Source of the DNA: a bacterium BRH_c32
Lineage (GTDB): Bacteria; Bacteroidota; Ignavibacteria; Ignavibacteriales; Melioribacteraceae
Assembly: GCA_001516025.1 (NCBI GenBank)
Contig: LOEU01000004.1
Span: forward strand, 62,001 to 126,000
Length of the DNA stretch: 64,000 nt
Reading direction: 5' to 3'
A program made the translations under genes and the position numbers. Positions 35,729 through 46,000 of this stretch are shown piece after piece. Each line of letters begins with the position of its first letter. Position 1 is the first letter of the stretch. The notes below the pieces were generated by a model. It saw only the letters and a program-made list of their open reading frames with translations, was not told the DNA's origin and ran no database searches.

Positions 35729-35764
35729 ATTGCGTTTGGCAGTAATGCTAAACGCAATTCTTTT
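35729..35764 (+). terminator. Terminator-like hairpin before the PpiC gene
   Basis: A 13-pair stem (35729-35741 with 35746-35758, one G-T pair), GTAA loop, then TCTTTT. It divides the TonB/PorV/1212-residue genes from the PpiC/GH26/regulator genes. Confidence 0.8.
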
Positions 35765-35825
35765 AAAAAGTTAATACGTGAAAGGTTTAGAAAAAAAGCA
35801 AAATGAAAGGCAAAATAAAAGTAAT

Positions 35826-37238
35826 ATGAAAAATAAAACGATTCTGCTTCTGATTATATTTTTAGGCTCTTCCTTTATTAAGGGGCAGGTAATTGCCGAA
35901 TTTGGAAAAGATAAAATTACGTTAAAGGAATTTAAGCTCGCATATATAGACATATTAAAGAAACCAAATGTATATGATTCTAAAAAATTAAGAGAAGAAT
36001 TTTTGGATGAACTTATTGCTTCACGTCTTTTGGCTAAGGATGCAATCAAAAAAGGTATTGATAAAAATGAGTTATTTGATTTAAAGATTAATGCATATAA
36101 AGATAAGGCAATGCGTGAAGCTCATTATAATAAAGTAATTAAACCAAAAATAAATATTACAGAAGATGAAATAGAAGAGGCGTATCAGTTCACTCAGGAA
36201 CAGAGAAAAGTAAGTCATCTATTCGCTGAAACGAAAGAAAAAGCCGATAGTTTATATGAGTTAATCCAAAACGGAAAGAGTTTTGAAGAATTAGCACCGA
36301 CAGTTTTTGCCGATTCGGCATTAGCTAGTTCAGGCGGTGATCTCGGATGGATTATGTGGGATCAATTAGATAATCAACTAGCAGATTCGGTTTTTAGGAT
36401 GCAGGTAAATAGAATTTCCACACCGTTAAAATCTTTCTTTGGATATCATATTGTAAAAGTTACCGATTATAAAAAGAATCCTCTTATAACAAGAGCTGAA
36501 TTTGAAGCTCATAGAAGAAAAGCGCGCTATTTATTAGAATATGAAAAAGGGGAAGCTCTCTCTTATGAATATATTAGCAATATGGCAAAAGGTGCTAAGG
36601 TAGTATTCAATCCCGATGTGATGGAATATGTGGATAATGCACTTAAAGGAAAATTTAAACGCAAACCTACGAATATGGATAAGATGTTTGAGATGCAACT
36701 TAGAGACGAAGAGATAAAATCTATTGAGACAAATATTTGGGATGAACGAGATAAAGTAATGGCAACCATTAATGGTGTGCCGATGACTATTGCCGATTTT
36801 ATCGGACTTTTGAATTACATTCAATATGATGTAGTCTATTCAGGATTTAAGAAAACATTTGATTTTGCTGTTCGTGATTTTCTTTTGACTAAAGAAGCAA
36901 AAAAAATAGGTCTCGAAAAAGATCAAAAAGTAAAAATGAAAACCAATTTGTATAAGGAGTTCTTGTATCAATTGGAACTAAGACGTGAAATTGTTCGTAA
37001 TGCTAAATCAACCGAAAGCGATGTTAAGAAATTATACGAAGAGAAAAAAGACAATTGGAAAGGTGCATCTTATGATGTGATGAAAGAGTCCTTGACAAAA
37101 TTTGCCGATGGTGAGAAAAAAAGAGAATCCGTACCTAATTATTTAAAATCTCTTCTGGCAAAAATCAAAGTGAAGAAGAATTTAGAACCCGTTCATGAAT
37201 ATTATGATGCGGTATTAAAAGGCAAAATTAAAGATTAA
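35826..37238 (+). CDS. Exported PpiC/SurA-type peptidyl-prolyl isomerase
   Basis: A roughly 470-residue periplasmic folding factor. I favour ATG 35826, which gives a clean signal peptide (MKNKTILLLIIFLGSSFIKGQ); a GTG at 35778 would add 16 charged residues. The Shine-Dalgarno is weak for both. An N-terminal helical chaperone-like region is followed by a parvulin domain (about 120-225): KVSHLFAETKEKADSLYELI, FADSALASSGGDLGWI, VNRISTPLKSFFGYHIVKV. A second helical region follows. It lies just before the GH26 gene and probably helps fold the exported enzymes or barrel proteins of this locus. Confidence 0.8.
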   Translation: MKNKTILLLIIFLGSSFIKGQVIAEFGKDKITLKEFKLAYIDILKKPNVYDSKKLREEFLDELIASRLLAKDAIKKGIDKNELFDLKINAYKDKAMREAHYNKVIKPKINITEDEIEEAYQFTQEQRKVSHLFAETKEKADSLYELIQNGKSFEELAPTVFADSALASSGGDLGWIMWDQLDNQLADSVFRMQVNRISTPLKSFFGYHIVKVTDYKKNPLITRAEFEAHRRKARYLLEYEKGEALSYEYISNMAKGAKVVFNPDVMEYVDNALKGKFKRKPTNMDKMFEMQLRDEEIKSIETNIWDERDKVMATINGVPMTIADFIGLLNYIQYDVVYSGFKKTFDFAVRDFLLTKEAKKIGLEKDQKVKMKTNLYKEFLYQLELRREIVRNAKSTESDVKKLYEEKKDNWKGASYDVMKESLTKFADGEKKRESVPNYLKSLLAKIKVKKNLEPVHEYYDAVLKGKIKD

Positions 37239-37283
37239 TTAAAAGATTAATAATTTCTCCAATTACTCAAGAAAGAGGTTTAA

Positions 37284-40166
37284 ATGAAATATTTGTTACT
37301 ATTATTTTTTTCGTTAAGCATAGCTATTAATGCTCAGGTAACCGGATATGTAGAAAATTTTGATAACGGTGCTATTACAGGATTTATAGCTGCAGATCCG
37401 GCGATATATAATTTATCTAATGATGCCGGAGCATTAAAGGTTGTTTATTCAAGAACCGGTGCGAGCGATCAATGGGGCAATTTTAATTATACTCCTGCTC
37501 AGATAATTGATATGACTGCTAATCCGGTTATGGTTTTCAAAATTAAATCGACCGTTGCTACCACATTCAGTTTTAAGAATGTAAATAATAACTCTCCGAC
37601 CTTGATAGGGACAAATATTCCCGGTGATAATTCATGGCACATATATGTTGTTAAACTAACATCAACTACAAATCAAGTTTTGAAACAATCCTACATGTAT
37701 TTTGATGGCGGAACAACATCTCCGAAATCAGGAACGATATGGTTCGATGAAATAAGATTCGGTGATTCTGCCGTTGCTTCAGTCCCGATCGATTGGAACG
37801 ATTTCGATAAGTCAATTAATTTCGCAGAAAAATTAATGGAGAACTCGATCGAAGGTACTCAAGAAGGAGAATTTCCAATAGGTTCTAAATCCACTTTGCA
37901 ATCGGTTTATAATAGCACTCTTTTATTAAAACAGAATAATGAAAAAAATCAGAAAGTGGTTGACCAAGCAGTTTGGGATCTATATGATGCGATGGTAAAC
38001 TTTGAAAAAAGTGTTAATTCAATTCAAACGAATATAATCGATCCGACTCCTACTAAGGAAACGCGATATTTATATTCGAACATGCTGCAGATGCAAAAGA
38101 AATCGATAATGTTCGGCATGCATCATGCAACGGGATATGGCGTGGGTTGGTCGGGAGATAATGATAGAAGTGATATAAATGATGTGGTAGGGGATTTCCC
38201 TGCGGTATTCAGCGAAGACTTACTTAATGTGGAATTAGGCAGTGATGTTGATGGTATGCGGTATCGATTAACATCTGCTTATGAAAAGGGTGCCGTTATT
38301 ACTATCTGCTGGCATCAATATGATTATACAGGAACACATTTTTATACCCAATATCTAAATGATGATTATGTAGTGGAAAAATATGTACCCGGTGGTGCTT
38401 ACCACGAACAGTATAAAGAGAAATTAAAGAGAGTAGCTAAGTTTTTCAAATCGTTCAGAGGCTCTAACGGTGAATCGATACCGATATTATTCAGACCTTA
38501 TCATGAACACTTAAGTTGGGAAAATCAAACTCACTGGTTCTGGTGGGGAACTACTTGGTGCACCAAAGAACAGTATAACACTCTATGGCAATTCACAGTT
38601 GATTATTTAAGAGATACACTTAATGTACATAATCTAATCTATGTCATCTCTCCGTCTCTTCCTTATGTAGAATCGGGCGATGGCTATTTTACTCGTTATC
38701 CGGGAGATAATTATGTAGATATTTTTGGAATTGATGATTATGAAGTTTTTGGATATAAAGATAGATATAAGAGAGCATTAACTACAGTGGCTAATCATGC
38801 ACTTGCTCATAATAAACCGGCAGCAATTTCTGAGATCGGTTTAGATGGGATGAATAAAGCAGGATTATTTACGGATTATTTCCTTGAGCCTGTTAAGAAC
38901 GATCCGATTACAAGCAATTATCTTTATTTAGCAGTATGGAGAAACGAGAGCACATCACACGCATTTGCTCCATATCCGGGTCATCCGATCGTACCTGATT
39001 TTATTAAGTTTTATAACGATCCATATACAACTTTCATGCGTGATTTACCGAAGATGTATCAGATACCAACCGAGGATAAAGAAGCTCCGGTATTTGTTTC
39101 GTCTTTTGATTCTACAATGATCTTTTCTCAATCTCCATTTACACTTAATGTGGATACTGATGAAAGAGCCTTCCTAAGATATAGTTATACAAACGTTCCA
39201 TTTGAAAATATGACTCAATCATTTGCAACGGGAGAAGGAAGTTACAAGCATTCAGTAGAACTTACGGGTGATCAAGGAATAGTAAATAAAATATTTGTAC
39301 ATGCAAAAGATACTTGGGGAAATGTTACAACATCACCTTTGGAAATTTCATTTAAGGTGGATACACTATCGCTTCCGATTGCATGGACGAATGAGCTTTA
39401 TCCTGAAACAGGATGGAATAGCGGGAATGCAAAATTAGGAACAGGAGATGCAGCAGCTACAAAGATTAATCCCGTAAAAACAGCTTACTTCAAAAAGAAA
39501 TTTACTATTGATAAACTCCCTACTGCCACTGCGGTAGTTGTTTCATCTCAAGGCGGAATGGTAGTTTATATAAATAACTATGAAGTTGCCCGTTTTAATT
39601 TACCTACCGAAAGTGAGATTGGATATGAAACTAATCCTACATCATCAAATAATTTTACAAAGCAGATTGTGTTGAATGATGAGGCAAGATCAAAATTAAG
39701 AATCGGTGAGAATCTAATCGCAATAGAAATTCATAACGGAGACGGGAATACTATTTCGGCATTTGATGCTTATATGGTCGATCAAGCGAATAAAAAATTC
39801 TTCACCTATAATTCTGATTGGCTCTATTTTGATAAAGGATACAGACCGGCAGATAAGAAGTTAGGAGATATAGTATCGGTAGAAGAAACTGCACCGATGC
39901 CTACGGATTTTGTTCTTTACGGAAATTATCCGAATCCGTTTAATCCATCAACAAAGATTAAATATCAGTTAGCGCAAAATGTGAAAGTGCAGCTTGAGGT
40001 ATATGATATACTCGGAGCAAGAGTTAATACCATAGTTAATAAGATGCAGGATGCCGGAGTTTATGAATTAGAATTTAATGGAAAGGATTTGGCGAGCGGT
40101 GTATATACGGTAATCTTAAGAGCCGGAAATTATTTTAAGGCTCATAAAATGATGTTGATTAAATAA
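37284..40166 (+). CDS. GH26 endo-beta-1,4-mannanase with CBM and T9SS sorting domain
   Basis: A 960-residue secreted mannanase. It has a signal peptide (about 1-17), an N-terminal carbohydrate-binding beta-sandwich (about 18-165, ending GTIWFDEIRFGD), a helical linker, and a GH26 TIM barrel (about 258-595). FRPYHEHLSW holds the acid/base Glu408 and AAISEIGLDG the nucleophile Glu517. WFWWGTTWC is the usual substrate-cleft segment. Two beta domains follow (about 600-700 and 700-860). The last 80 residues carry NYPNPFNPSTKIKYQL, the type IX secretion signal. GAAAGAGG precedes the ATG. It is the main secreted depolymerase of the locus; its products would feed the TonB and ABC systems nearby. Confidence 0.92.
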   Translation: MKYLLLLFFSLSIAINAQVTGYVENFDNGAITGFIAADPAIYNLSNDAGALKVVYSRTGASDQWGNFNYTPAQIIDMTANPVMVFKIKSTVATTFSFKNVNNNSPTLIGTNIPGDNSWHIYVVKLTSTTNQVLKQSYMYFDGGTTSPKSGTIWFDEIRFGDSAVASVPIDWNDFDKSINFAEKLMENSIEGTQEGEFPIGSKSTLQSVYNSTLLLKQNNEKNQKVVDQAVWDLYDAMVNFEKSVNSIQTNIIDPTPTKETRYLYSNMLQMQKKSIMFGMHHATGYGVGWSGDNDRSDINDVVGDFPAVFSEDLLNVELGSDVDGMRYRLTSAYEKGAVITICWHQYDYTGTHFYTQYLNDDYVVEKYVPGGAYHEQYKEKLKRVAKFFKSFRGSNGESIPILFRPYHEHLSWENQTHWFWWGTTWCTKEQYNTLWQFTVDYLRDTLNVHNLIYVISPSLPYVESGDGYFTRYPGDNYVDIFGIDDYEVFGYKDRYKRALTTVANHALAHNKPAAISEIGLDGMNKAGLFTDYFLEPVKNDPITSNYLYLAVWRNESTSHAFAPYPGHPIVPDFIKFYNDPYTTFMRDLPKMYQIPTEDKEAPVFVSSFDSTMIFSQSPFTLNVDTDERAFLRYSYTNVPFENMTQSFATGEGSYKHSVELTGDQGIVNKIFVHAKDTWGNVTTSPLEISFKVDTLSLPIAWTNELYPETGWNSGNAKLGTGDAAATKINPVKTAYFKKKFTIDKLPTATAVVVSSQGGMVVYINNYEVARFNLPTESEIGYETNPTSSNNFTKQIVLNDEARSKLRIGENLIAIEIHNGDGNTISAFDAYMVDQANKKFFTYNSDWLYFDKGYRPADKKLGDIVSVEETAPMPTDFVLYGNYPNPFNPSTKIKYQLAQNVKVQLEVYDILGARVNTIVNKMQDAGVYELEFNGKDLASGVYTVILRAGNYFKAHKMMLIK

Positions 40167-40189
40167 CGGGAAACAACAGCAACATAAAG

Positions 40190-40202
40190 GATCGAATCGA
40201 TC
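40190..40202 (+). promoter_or_regulatory. Palindrome in front of the sigma-54 activator gene
   Basis: GATCGA-A-TCGATC is a perfect 6-base inverted repeat 6 bases before the Shine-Dalgarno AAGGAG (40209-40214). It could be an operator or a small translation-modulating hairpin. Only one copy was noticed. Confidence 0.3.
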
Positions 40203-40222
40203 ACTCATAAGGAGTGACGGAT

Positions 40223-41677
40223 ATGAATGAAATGGATAAAATAAAAATATTATTAATCGAAGACGAAGATTTTGACGTTAGACGTGTAAAGAATACGGTT
40301 AGTTTTTATGAAGAGAGAATTCAGATAGTAGATATTGTCTCTAATGGATTAGCAGCGCTTGACTTAGTGAAAAATAATAATGATCTCTATGATGTTATAA
40401 TAATGGATTTTCAGATTTCGGGTGGATTAAAAGGGGAAACCTTGATTGCCAAGATCAAAGAGATAGAACCGCTAATTCAGATAATCGTTATAACTAAGAT
40501 GACGATTAATATTACTAATTATGAGTTTGCCAATAGTCTTATCTCTGCCGGTGCGTTTTGGTACTGCACTAAATATCCCGGTAATATTGAAGAATATATT
40601 TATCAGCCAACTGACTTTTGTCTTAGTATTTTTAATGCTTATGAAAAGAAGAGATTAGAGAAGCAGAAAGCAAAATCTGATAGGAGACTAAATAAAAGTA
40701 TCGATAGTATTTTGGATACGAAAAAAATTATCGGTGAATCAAAGCCGATGATCCATTTGAAAGAACTTATAGAAAGATATGCGGTAAGCGAAGCTAATAT
40801 TTTAATAAATGGTGCTTCGGGTACGGGTAAGGAATTGGTAGCTTGGAATATTCATTTAAAGAGCAGAAGAAAGTATGAAAATTTTGTTCCTATAAATTGC
40901 GGAAGTATTCCCGCGGAATTAATTGAAAGCGAACTCTTCGGGTATGAGAAGGGTTCGTTTACGGGCGCTTCGGGCAATAAAGCAGGGCTATTCGAGAATG
41001 CCAATAACGGTACTCTTTTTCTTGATGAAGTAGCCGAGCTTCCGCTTCAAGCGCAAGTGAAGCTGCTCCGATTTTTGCAAGAAGGAGAAATAGAAAAAAT
41101 CGGAAGAAGAGAAAAAATCTCTATAAACGTAAGGATAATTGCCGCAACAAATAAAGTACTTTCGGATGAGGTTAATAAAGGAAGATTTAGAGAAGATTTA
41201 TATTATCGTCTGAATGTTGTTCCGATAGATTTAGTCCCATTGAATAAAAGGGGAGAAGATATAATTCTTTTATTCGAACATTTTCTTGATTATTATAGTG
41301 CCGACTTGGGATTTGCAAAACCAATTGTAGAAGATGAAGCCAAAGAGATTTTAATAAATTATGATTGGAATGGCAATGTAAGGGAATTGAAAAATGTCGT
41401 TCAAAGATTAGTGATTAATTATAGTGATAGAATTACAGGAAAGGATTTAGCTAATCCGTTAATACTCGGAGCTAAGGCATTAAAGAAAAACGAAAATTTA
41501 TCAGAGATACCGTTTTCGGGACCGATAATGCCATTAAAAGATATGGAGCGTATTTTCAGAACGAAATATTTTAAGTATATCAGAAGTATATCGAGCAGTG
41601 ATTCTGCGGCGGCAGAGCAGCTCGGGCTCGCCCCATCAAATTTTTATAGAATGTGTAAAGAACTCGGAATAAAATAA
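40223..41677 (+). CDS. Sigma-54-dependent response regulator (NtrC type), orphan
   Basis: A 484-residue activator. ATG 40223 is 8 bases after AAGGAG; the in-frame GTG at 40214 overlaps that site. The receiver domain (about 6-125) has the acidic pair EDED, phospho-acceptor Asp in IIMDFQI and a Lys near WYCTKYPG. The AAA+ domain (about 165-400) has Walker A NGASGTGKE, the sigma-54 contact loop GSFTGAS and Walker B TLFLDEVAEL. The C-terminal Fis-type helix-turn-helix reads SAAAEQLGLAPSNFYRMCKEL. No kinase gene is adjacent. It ends the GH26 transcription unit and is the best candidate to drive the sigma-54-like promoters at 20851 and 24893. Confidence 0.9.
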   Translation: MNEMDKIKILLIEDEDFDVRRVKNTVSFYEERIQIVDIVSNGLAALDLVKNNNDLYDVIIMDFQISGGLKGETLIAKIKEIEPLIQIIVITKMTINITNYEFANSLISAGAFWYCTKYPGNIEEYIYQPTDFCLSIFNAYEKKRLEKQKAKSDRRLNKSIDSILDTKKIIGESKPMIHLKELIERYAVSEANILINGASGTGKELVAWNIHLKSRRKYENFVPINCGSIPAELIESELFGYEKGSFTGASGNKAGLFENANNGTLFLDEVAELPLQAQVKLLRFLQEGEIEKIGRREKISINVRIIAATNKVLSDEVNKGRFREDLYYRLNVVPIDLVPLNKRGEDIILLFEHFLDYYSADLGFAKPIVEDEAKEILINYDWNGNVRELKNVVQRLVINYSDRITGKDLANPLILGAKALKKNENLSEIPFSGPIMPLKDMERIFRTKYFKYIRSISSSDSAAAEQLGLAPSNFYRMCKELGIK

Positions 41678-41692
41678 AATATTAACTATTTA

Positions 41693-43072
41693 CTATTGGT
41701 TAGGATTACATTTTCGAATCATTTTATGGAGACTTATTCTTGTTATTCCAATATGTTCGGCTGCCTTAGTAACGTTACCATCAAATTTTTGTAATAAATT
41801 ATCAAGAAATAGTTTTTCCACTTTTCTTGATGCTTCTTCAGCTGCCTTCTTTCTCAAATTGTCCATCTCCTCCCAAGTGGATGGAATATTAAAATCGACA
41901 CTTGTTTCAGTAATGGGCAAGTTAATATCCGCCTCCTCAATCATTTTTGTTTTACTAAGTAAAGCAGATTGGATAATACAATTTTTTAATTCTCTGATAT
42001 TCCCGGGCCAAGAATATTTTTGAAGTTTATTTATTGCTTCTTTGGATAGTTTGAGTGCGGATTTCTTTAATTCTTTTTCGGCATGTTTCAAAAAATAATT
42101 AGCAAGCAATTCGATATCTTCAATTCTTTCGGATAATTTTGGTACGTGAATCGGAAGTACCGATAATCTATAATATAAGTCCTCTCTGAATCTATTGTTT
42201 GCAATCTCGGTTTTTAAGTCTCGGTTTGAAGCTGCAATAATTCTGGTATTTGTTTTAATGCTTGCCAGACCACCTACACGATCGAACTCCTTCTCTTGCA
42301 ATACACGTAGAAGTTTAACTTGAGATCTTGGTTCTAGCTCTGAGATTTCATCCAAGAATATTGTCCCGTCCGATGCAATTTCAAATTTTCCCAATTTTTT
42401 AGAAATTGCACCGGTGAATGAACCTTTTTCATGACCAAATAATTCGCTTTCAAGAAGGTCTTTAGGTATTGCTGCACAATTAATTGCTATAAAAGGTTTT
42501 TTCTTTCTCTCGCCGGTTAAATGAATTTGGCGAGCAACTAATTCCTTACCCACTCCACTTTCACCTGTAATTAAAACTGTATGATCATTTTGAGCAAATA
42601 GTTTTATTTGTTCTTTCATCTTATTTATTAATTCATTTTTACCGATAATCGTACTGAACGGAGAATTTACTGTTTCTTCAAGGGTTTTAGAATGAAGATT
42701 TTTCAAACGTTGCTTTAATGATCGATTTACTAATACTTTTAGTTTTTCAAGGTTAGGTGTTTTTGAAATATAATCTAATGCCCCAAGTTTAATGGCTTCT
42801 ACGGCAGTTTGAGTTGATGCATAATCAGTTATCATTATAACCGGAATATTCTCATCTTCATTAACAATTTTTTTAAGTAATTCAATACCATTAGTACCAT
42901 CGTTAAGCATTAAATCCAGTATAACTATATCCGGAGAATTATCGATAAATAACTGAAACCCGTCAGTACTATTTGAAGCTGGCAAACAGTTAAAATCATT
43001 TTCCATTAACAAAACGAAATCAGAAGAGAATTCTTTATCGTCATCAATCAGAAGAAGAGTTGGTTTCATCAC
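41693..43072 (-). CDS. Sigma-54-dependent response regulator (NtrC type), paired with histidine kinase
   Basis: A 459-residue activator. The receiver domain (about 4-118) has LLIDDDKEF and phospho-acceptor Asp in VILDLML. The AAA+ domain (about 140-375) has Walker A TGESGVGKE, sigma-54 loop GSFTGAI and Walker B TIFLDEISEL. The C-terminal Fis-type helix-turn-helix reads VTKAAEHIGITRISLHKMIRK. The start lies 29 bases inside the end of the upstream kinase gene, so the two are translationally coupled and almost certainly a cognate pair. It converges on the other sigma-54 activator with a 15-base gap. The likely target is the promoter region in front of 46784. Confidence 0.92.
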   Translation of the reverse strand: MMKPTLLLIDDDKEFSSDFVLLMENDFNCLPASNSTDGFQLFIDNSPDIVILDLMLNDGTNGIELLKKIVNEDENIPVIMITDYASTQTAVEAIKLGALDYISKTPNLEKLKVLVNRSLKQRLKNLHSKTLEETVNSPFSTIIGKNELINKMKEQIKLFAQNDHTVLITGESGVGKELVARQIHLTGERKKKPFIAINCAAIPKDLLESELFGHEKGSFTGAISKKLGKFEIASDGTIFLDEISELEPRSQVKLLRVLQEKEFDRVGGLASIKTNTRIIAASNRDLKTEIANNRFREDLYYRLSVLPIHVPKLSERIEDIELLANYFLKHAEKELKKSALKLSKEAINKLQKYSWPGNIRELKNCIIQSALLSKTKMIEEADINLPITETSVDFNIPSTWEEMDNLRKKAAEEASRKVEKLFLDNLLQKFDGNVTKAAEHIGITRISLHKMIRKCNPNQ

Positions 43073-46000
43073 CTGCTCCTTTATTGAGTGAAATTGTTAT
43101 TGATGTTTTAGTATTAGGAATACTTTCAGAGACGAATATTCGTCCGCCATATTTCTTAAGAGTTTCTCTTGAATGATACAAACCAAAACCGGTACTGTTT
43201 TTAGTAGAAAATCCGCTTTCAAAAATCTTTTCCCAATTACTTTTTGGAATTCCGGCACCCGAATCATCTATAACGATTAATAATTTTGGATCTAATCGTT
43301 TTAATGATATCTCAATAGAGCCGGGCTTATTATTTATTGCAAAGATAGAATTCTGTAAGCAATCGCCTATAATTTTTGCCAGATCTGATTTAGAAATCAA
43401 AACCGATAATTCTTCTTTATAATCCTTGTGTTTCAAAATTGAGATGTTTTTTTCTACTAGAATTGAATTAATAGAATCGATAATTAAGTTGATCACTTCT
43501 TCCGGATTACACGAATACTCTCTAGTAATTTTGTTTTTAATTATAGCAGAAAATTTTTTAATGTTCTTAAATCTATCAAGCAATTCCTCTTTATTAAGTA
43601 AAAATTCTTTAGACATATTTTTAAGACTTGCAAAATTAGTTGAAGAAAATGAAGCAGAAGTTTTTATTTCATCTTTAGAAAGAAAATTCTCGATTGAAGA
43701 GGCAATTTCTACCATTCTTTGAAAGTTAGGCAGAGTTAATTTTTCAAAAGTATCGGCCCTTTTTTGTAATTGAGTTATTATTTTTTCATTCTTCTCAAAG
43801 TCATGAGGTAAATTTTCCAATAATAATATTATTCCATTGATATTAGTCAAAGCCCATTGTCCATGAGAAAAATTAATACTCAATTGAAGAAGTTCTTCTT
43901 TTAGTTTTATAAAATCTTTTGTGTTATAATTATTTTGCTTTATTAAATATGAAATATATAGTGGAATGATTGTTCCTACTAACATTACTGAAGTCGGAAG
44001 AATATATTTTACTAATGCGTTTGTTGAATCAAGAGTTACAAGAAGTATAATCCAAAAGGCAGAAATATTTGTTGCAGATAAAAAAACTATCGAACGTATA
44101 TCCCAGCTTAATTTTTTAGAACCGAATTGCATTCCAATAAAAAATATCGTGAATGAAATTATTATGAACAAAAGGTAGATCTGAATAGATTTTGTGGCAA
44201 AAAAACGAAACAGATTTCCCGGAAGGTTTAGAATAAAAGCATAAAATTGATTCGCTTCATTAATAGTAATAGTTTGATTGGCTTTTATTCCATAAAGGAT
44301 TTTAGTATCTCCTGCGTAAAATACCACCTTAATATCATATAAATAATTATAATCAAGACCAAAATGTGAAGTAATATCGGAGTATTGATTTCTTGATCCC
44401 TCAAAAGTTCCGATTTGCCTGAAACCTACCAATGAACGCGGGTCATCTATGCCGCCGCTTTTATAAATATATATTTTAGCACCCGGCGAGATCGGAGATG
44501 AATAAATATTGTTTAACGTAATTTTTAGGAAATTCCTGTTATTAAGATTATTAATAAGAAGTCGAATATTAAAATTATCATAACCAATTAAATCAAGGTC
44601 TCCATCATTATCGATATCGGAGGTAACTGCTCCGTTCAATTTGTATTTGTCTAATTTGTAAATATCTTTTTTGTCGGTGAAGGATTGTGCTTGGTTATTG
44701 ATCAGCAGATACGTATAGCTTGATTGATTTGATTTCAGAATAAAAAAAATGTCCTGAAATCCATCATTGTTATAATCACCAATACAAAGAGTATTATAAT
44801 TTGACATGAGATATTTGCCGGTCAGATCGGGATGCTTTATTTTATCGCTTACATCGGTAAAATGAGCAGTGCCATCATTTTCTAAAAGTTTTAGAATAGG
44901 TGAATCAGAAACAATTATTAAATCCAGATCACCGTCATTATCATAATCGAATGCTGCACCAATATTCGAAATCTTTTTCGTTGTGTCGCTTAATAAATCA
45001 CTGGTCTTTTTTACTAAATTTCCATTTGTGTTGATGTATAAATTATTATGGCCCCATCTATTAATCAGAAACAAATCGTTCAATCCATCATTATTAAAAT
45101 CTGCACTGATCGATTGTTTATTCCAACCATTAAATTTATATTGATCCGAATACTTAGTTTGAGTGAAATTTCCCCAAAAAGAATTTTTGAAAAAAATTAC
45201 AGAGCCAGTATTTGAACCGGCACCTAAATAAAAGACTACAATCAGATCGAGATCGCCATCATTATCCAAATCTGTTAAAGTAAGATTTTCGATTACCCTC
45301 TCGTTCAAATCTCCATTAATATTTAATTCATCAAATTTATTATAATCTGTACCGTTTCCTGTGAATATTTCGATGGAGCTTTTGCCGTCAATAAATTGAG
45401 CGGTAATGATATCCGTGTAACCGTCACCATTTATATCGCCGAATGTATGGATATAACCATAAGATCGGGATATTGAACTATCCGATTTAATTATTTTAGG
45501 AAAGAATGTTGATTGTCTTGAATTATAATAAATTTCAGAAAAAGAATTAGGATAAGAAAGAAAGATATCAGGTAAGCCGTCATTATTAAAATCATGAACA
45601 GAAAGTGCACTTAGGTTCCCATTGATGAAGGGATTAATATTAAAATGTTGTGTCAGTTCTGTATAATAATTTGAATGCAGTTTTTTGCTCCTATAAAGTT
45701 TCCCGTCTAGAGTAGAAAAAGCAATGCCATAGTCTAAGAAATTTTTTAATGAAACCGGTTTATAAAGTTTTGGAATATCAATCGACAATGTATAATCCGG
45801 TTCAAAATAATAGCTATTAAACCCGGGATGTTTATTCGTAAAATCAAATTTATCTTTTTTATTTATATCGAAATCGATATGAGTAAAAGTGTTGTTCTTT
45901 AGCAAAAGGTAATCATTGTTAGTTGTAATAGCGAATAAAGAATCACCAGACGAATAAAAATTTATAATTTCATGATTCTTCCCTTCATAGCAATTAAATT

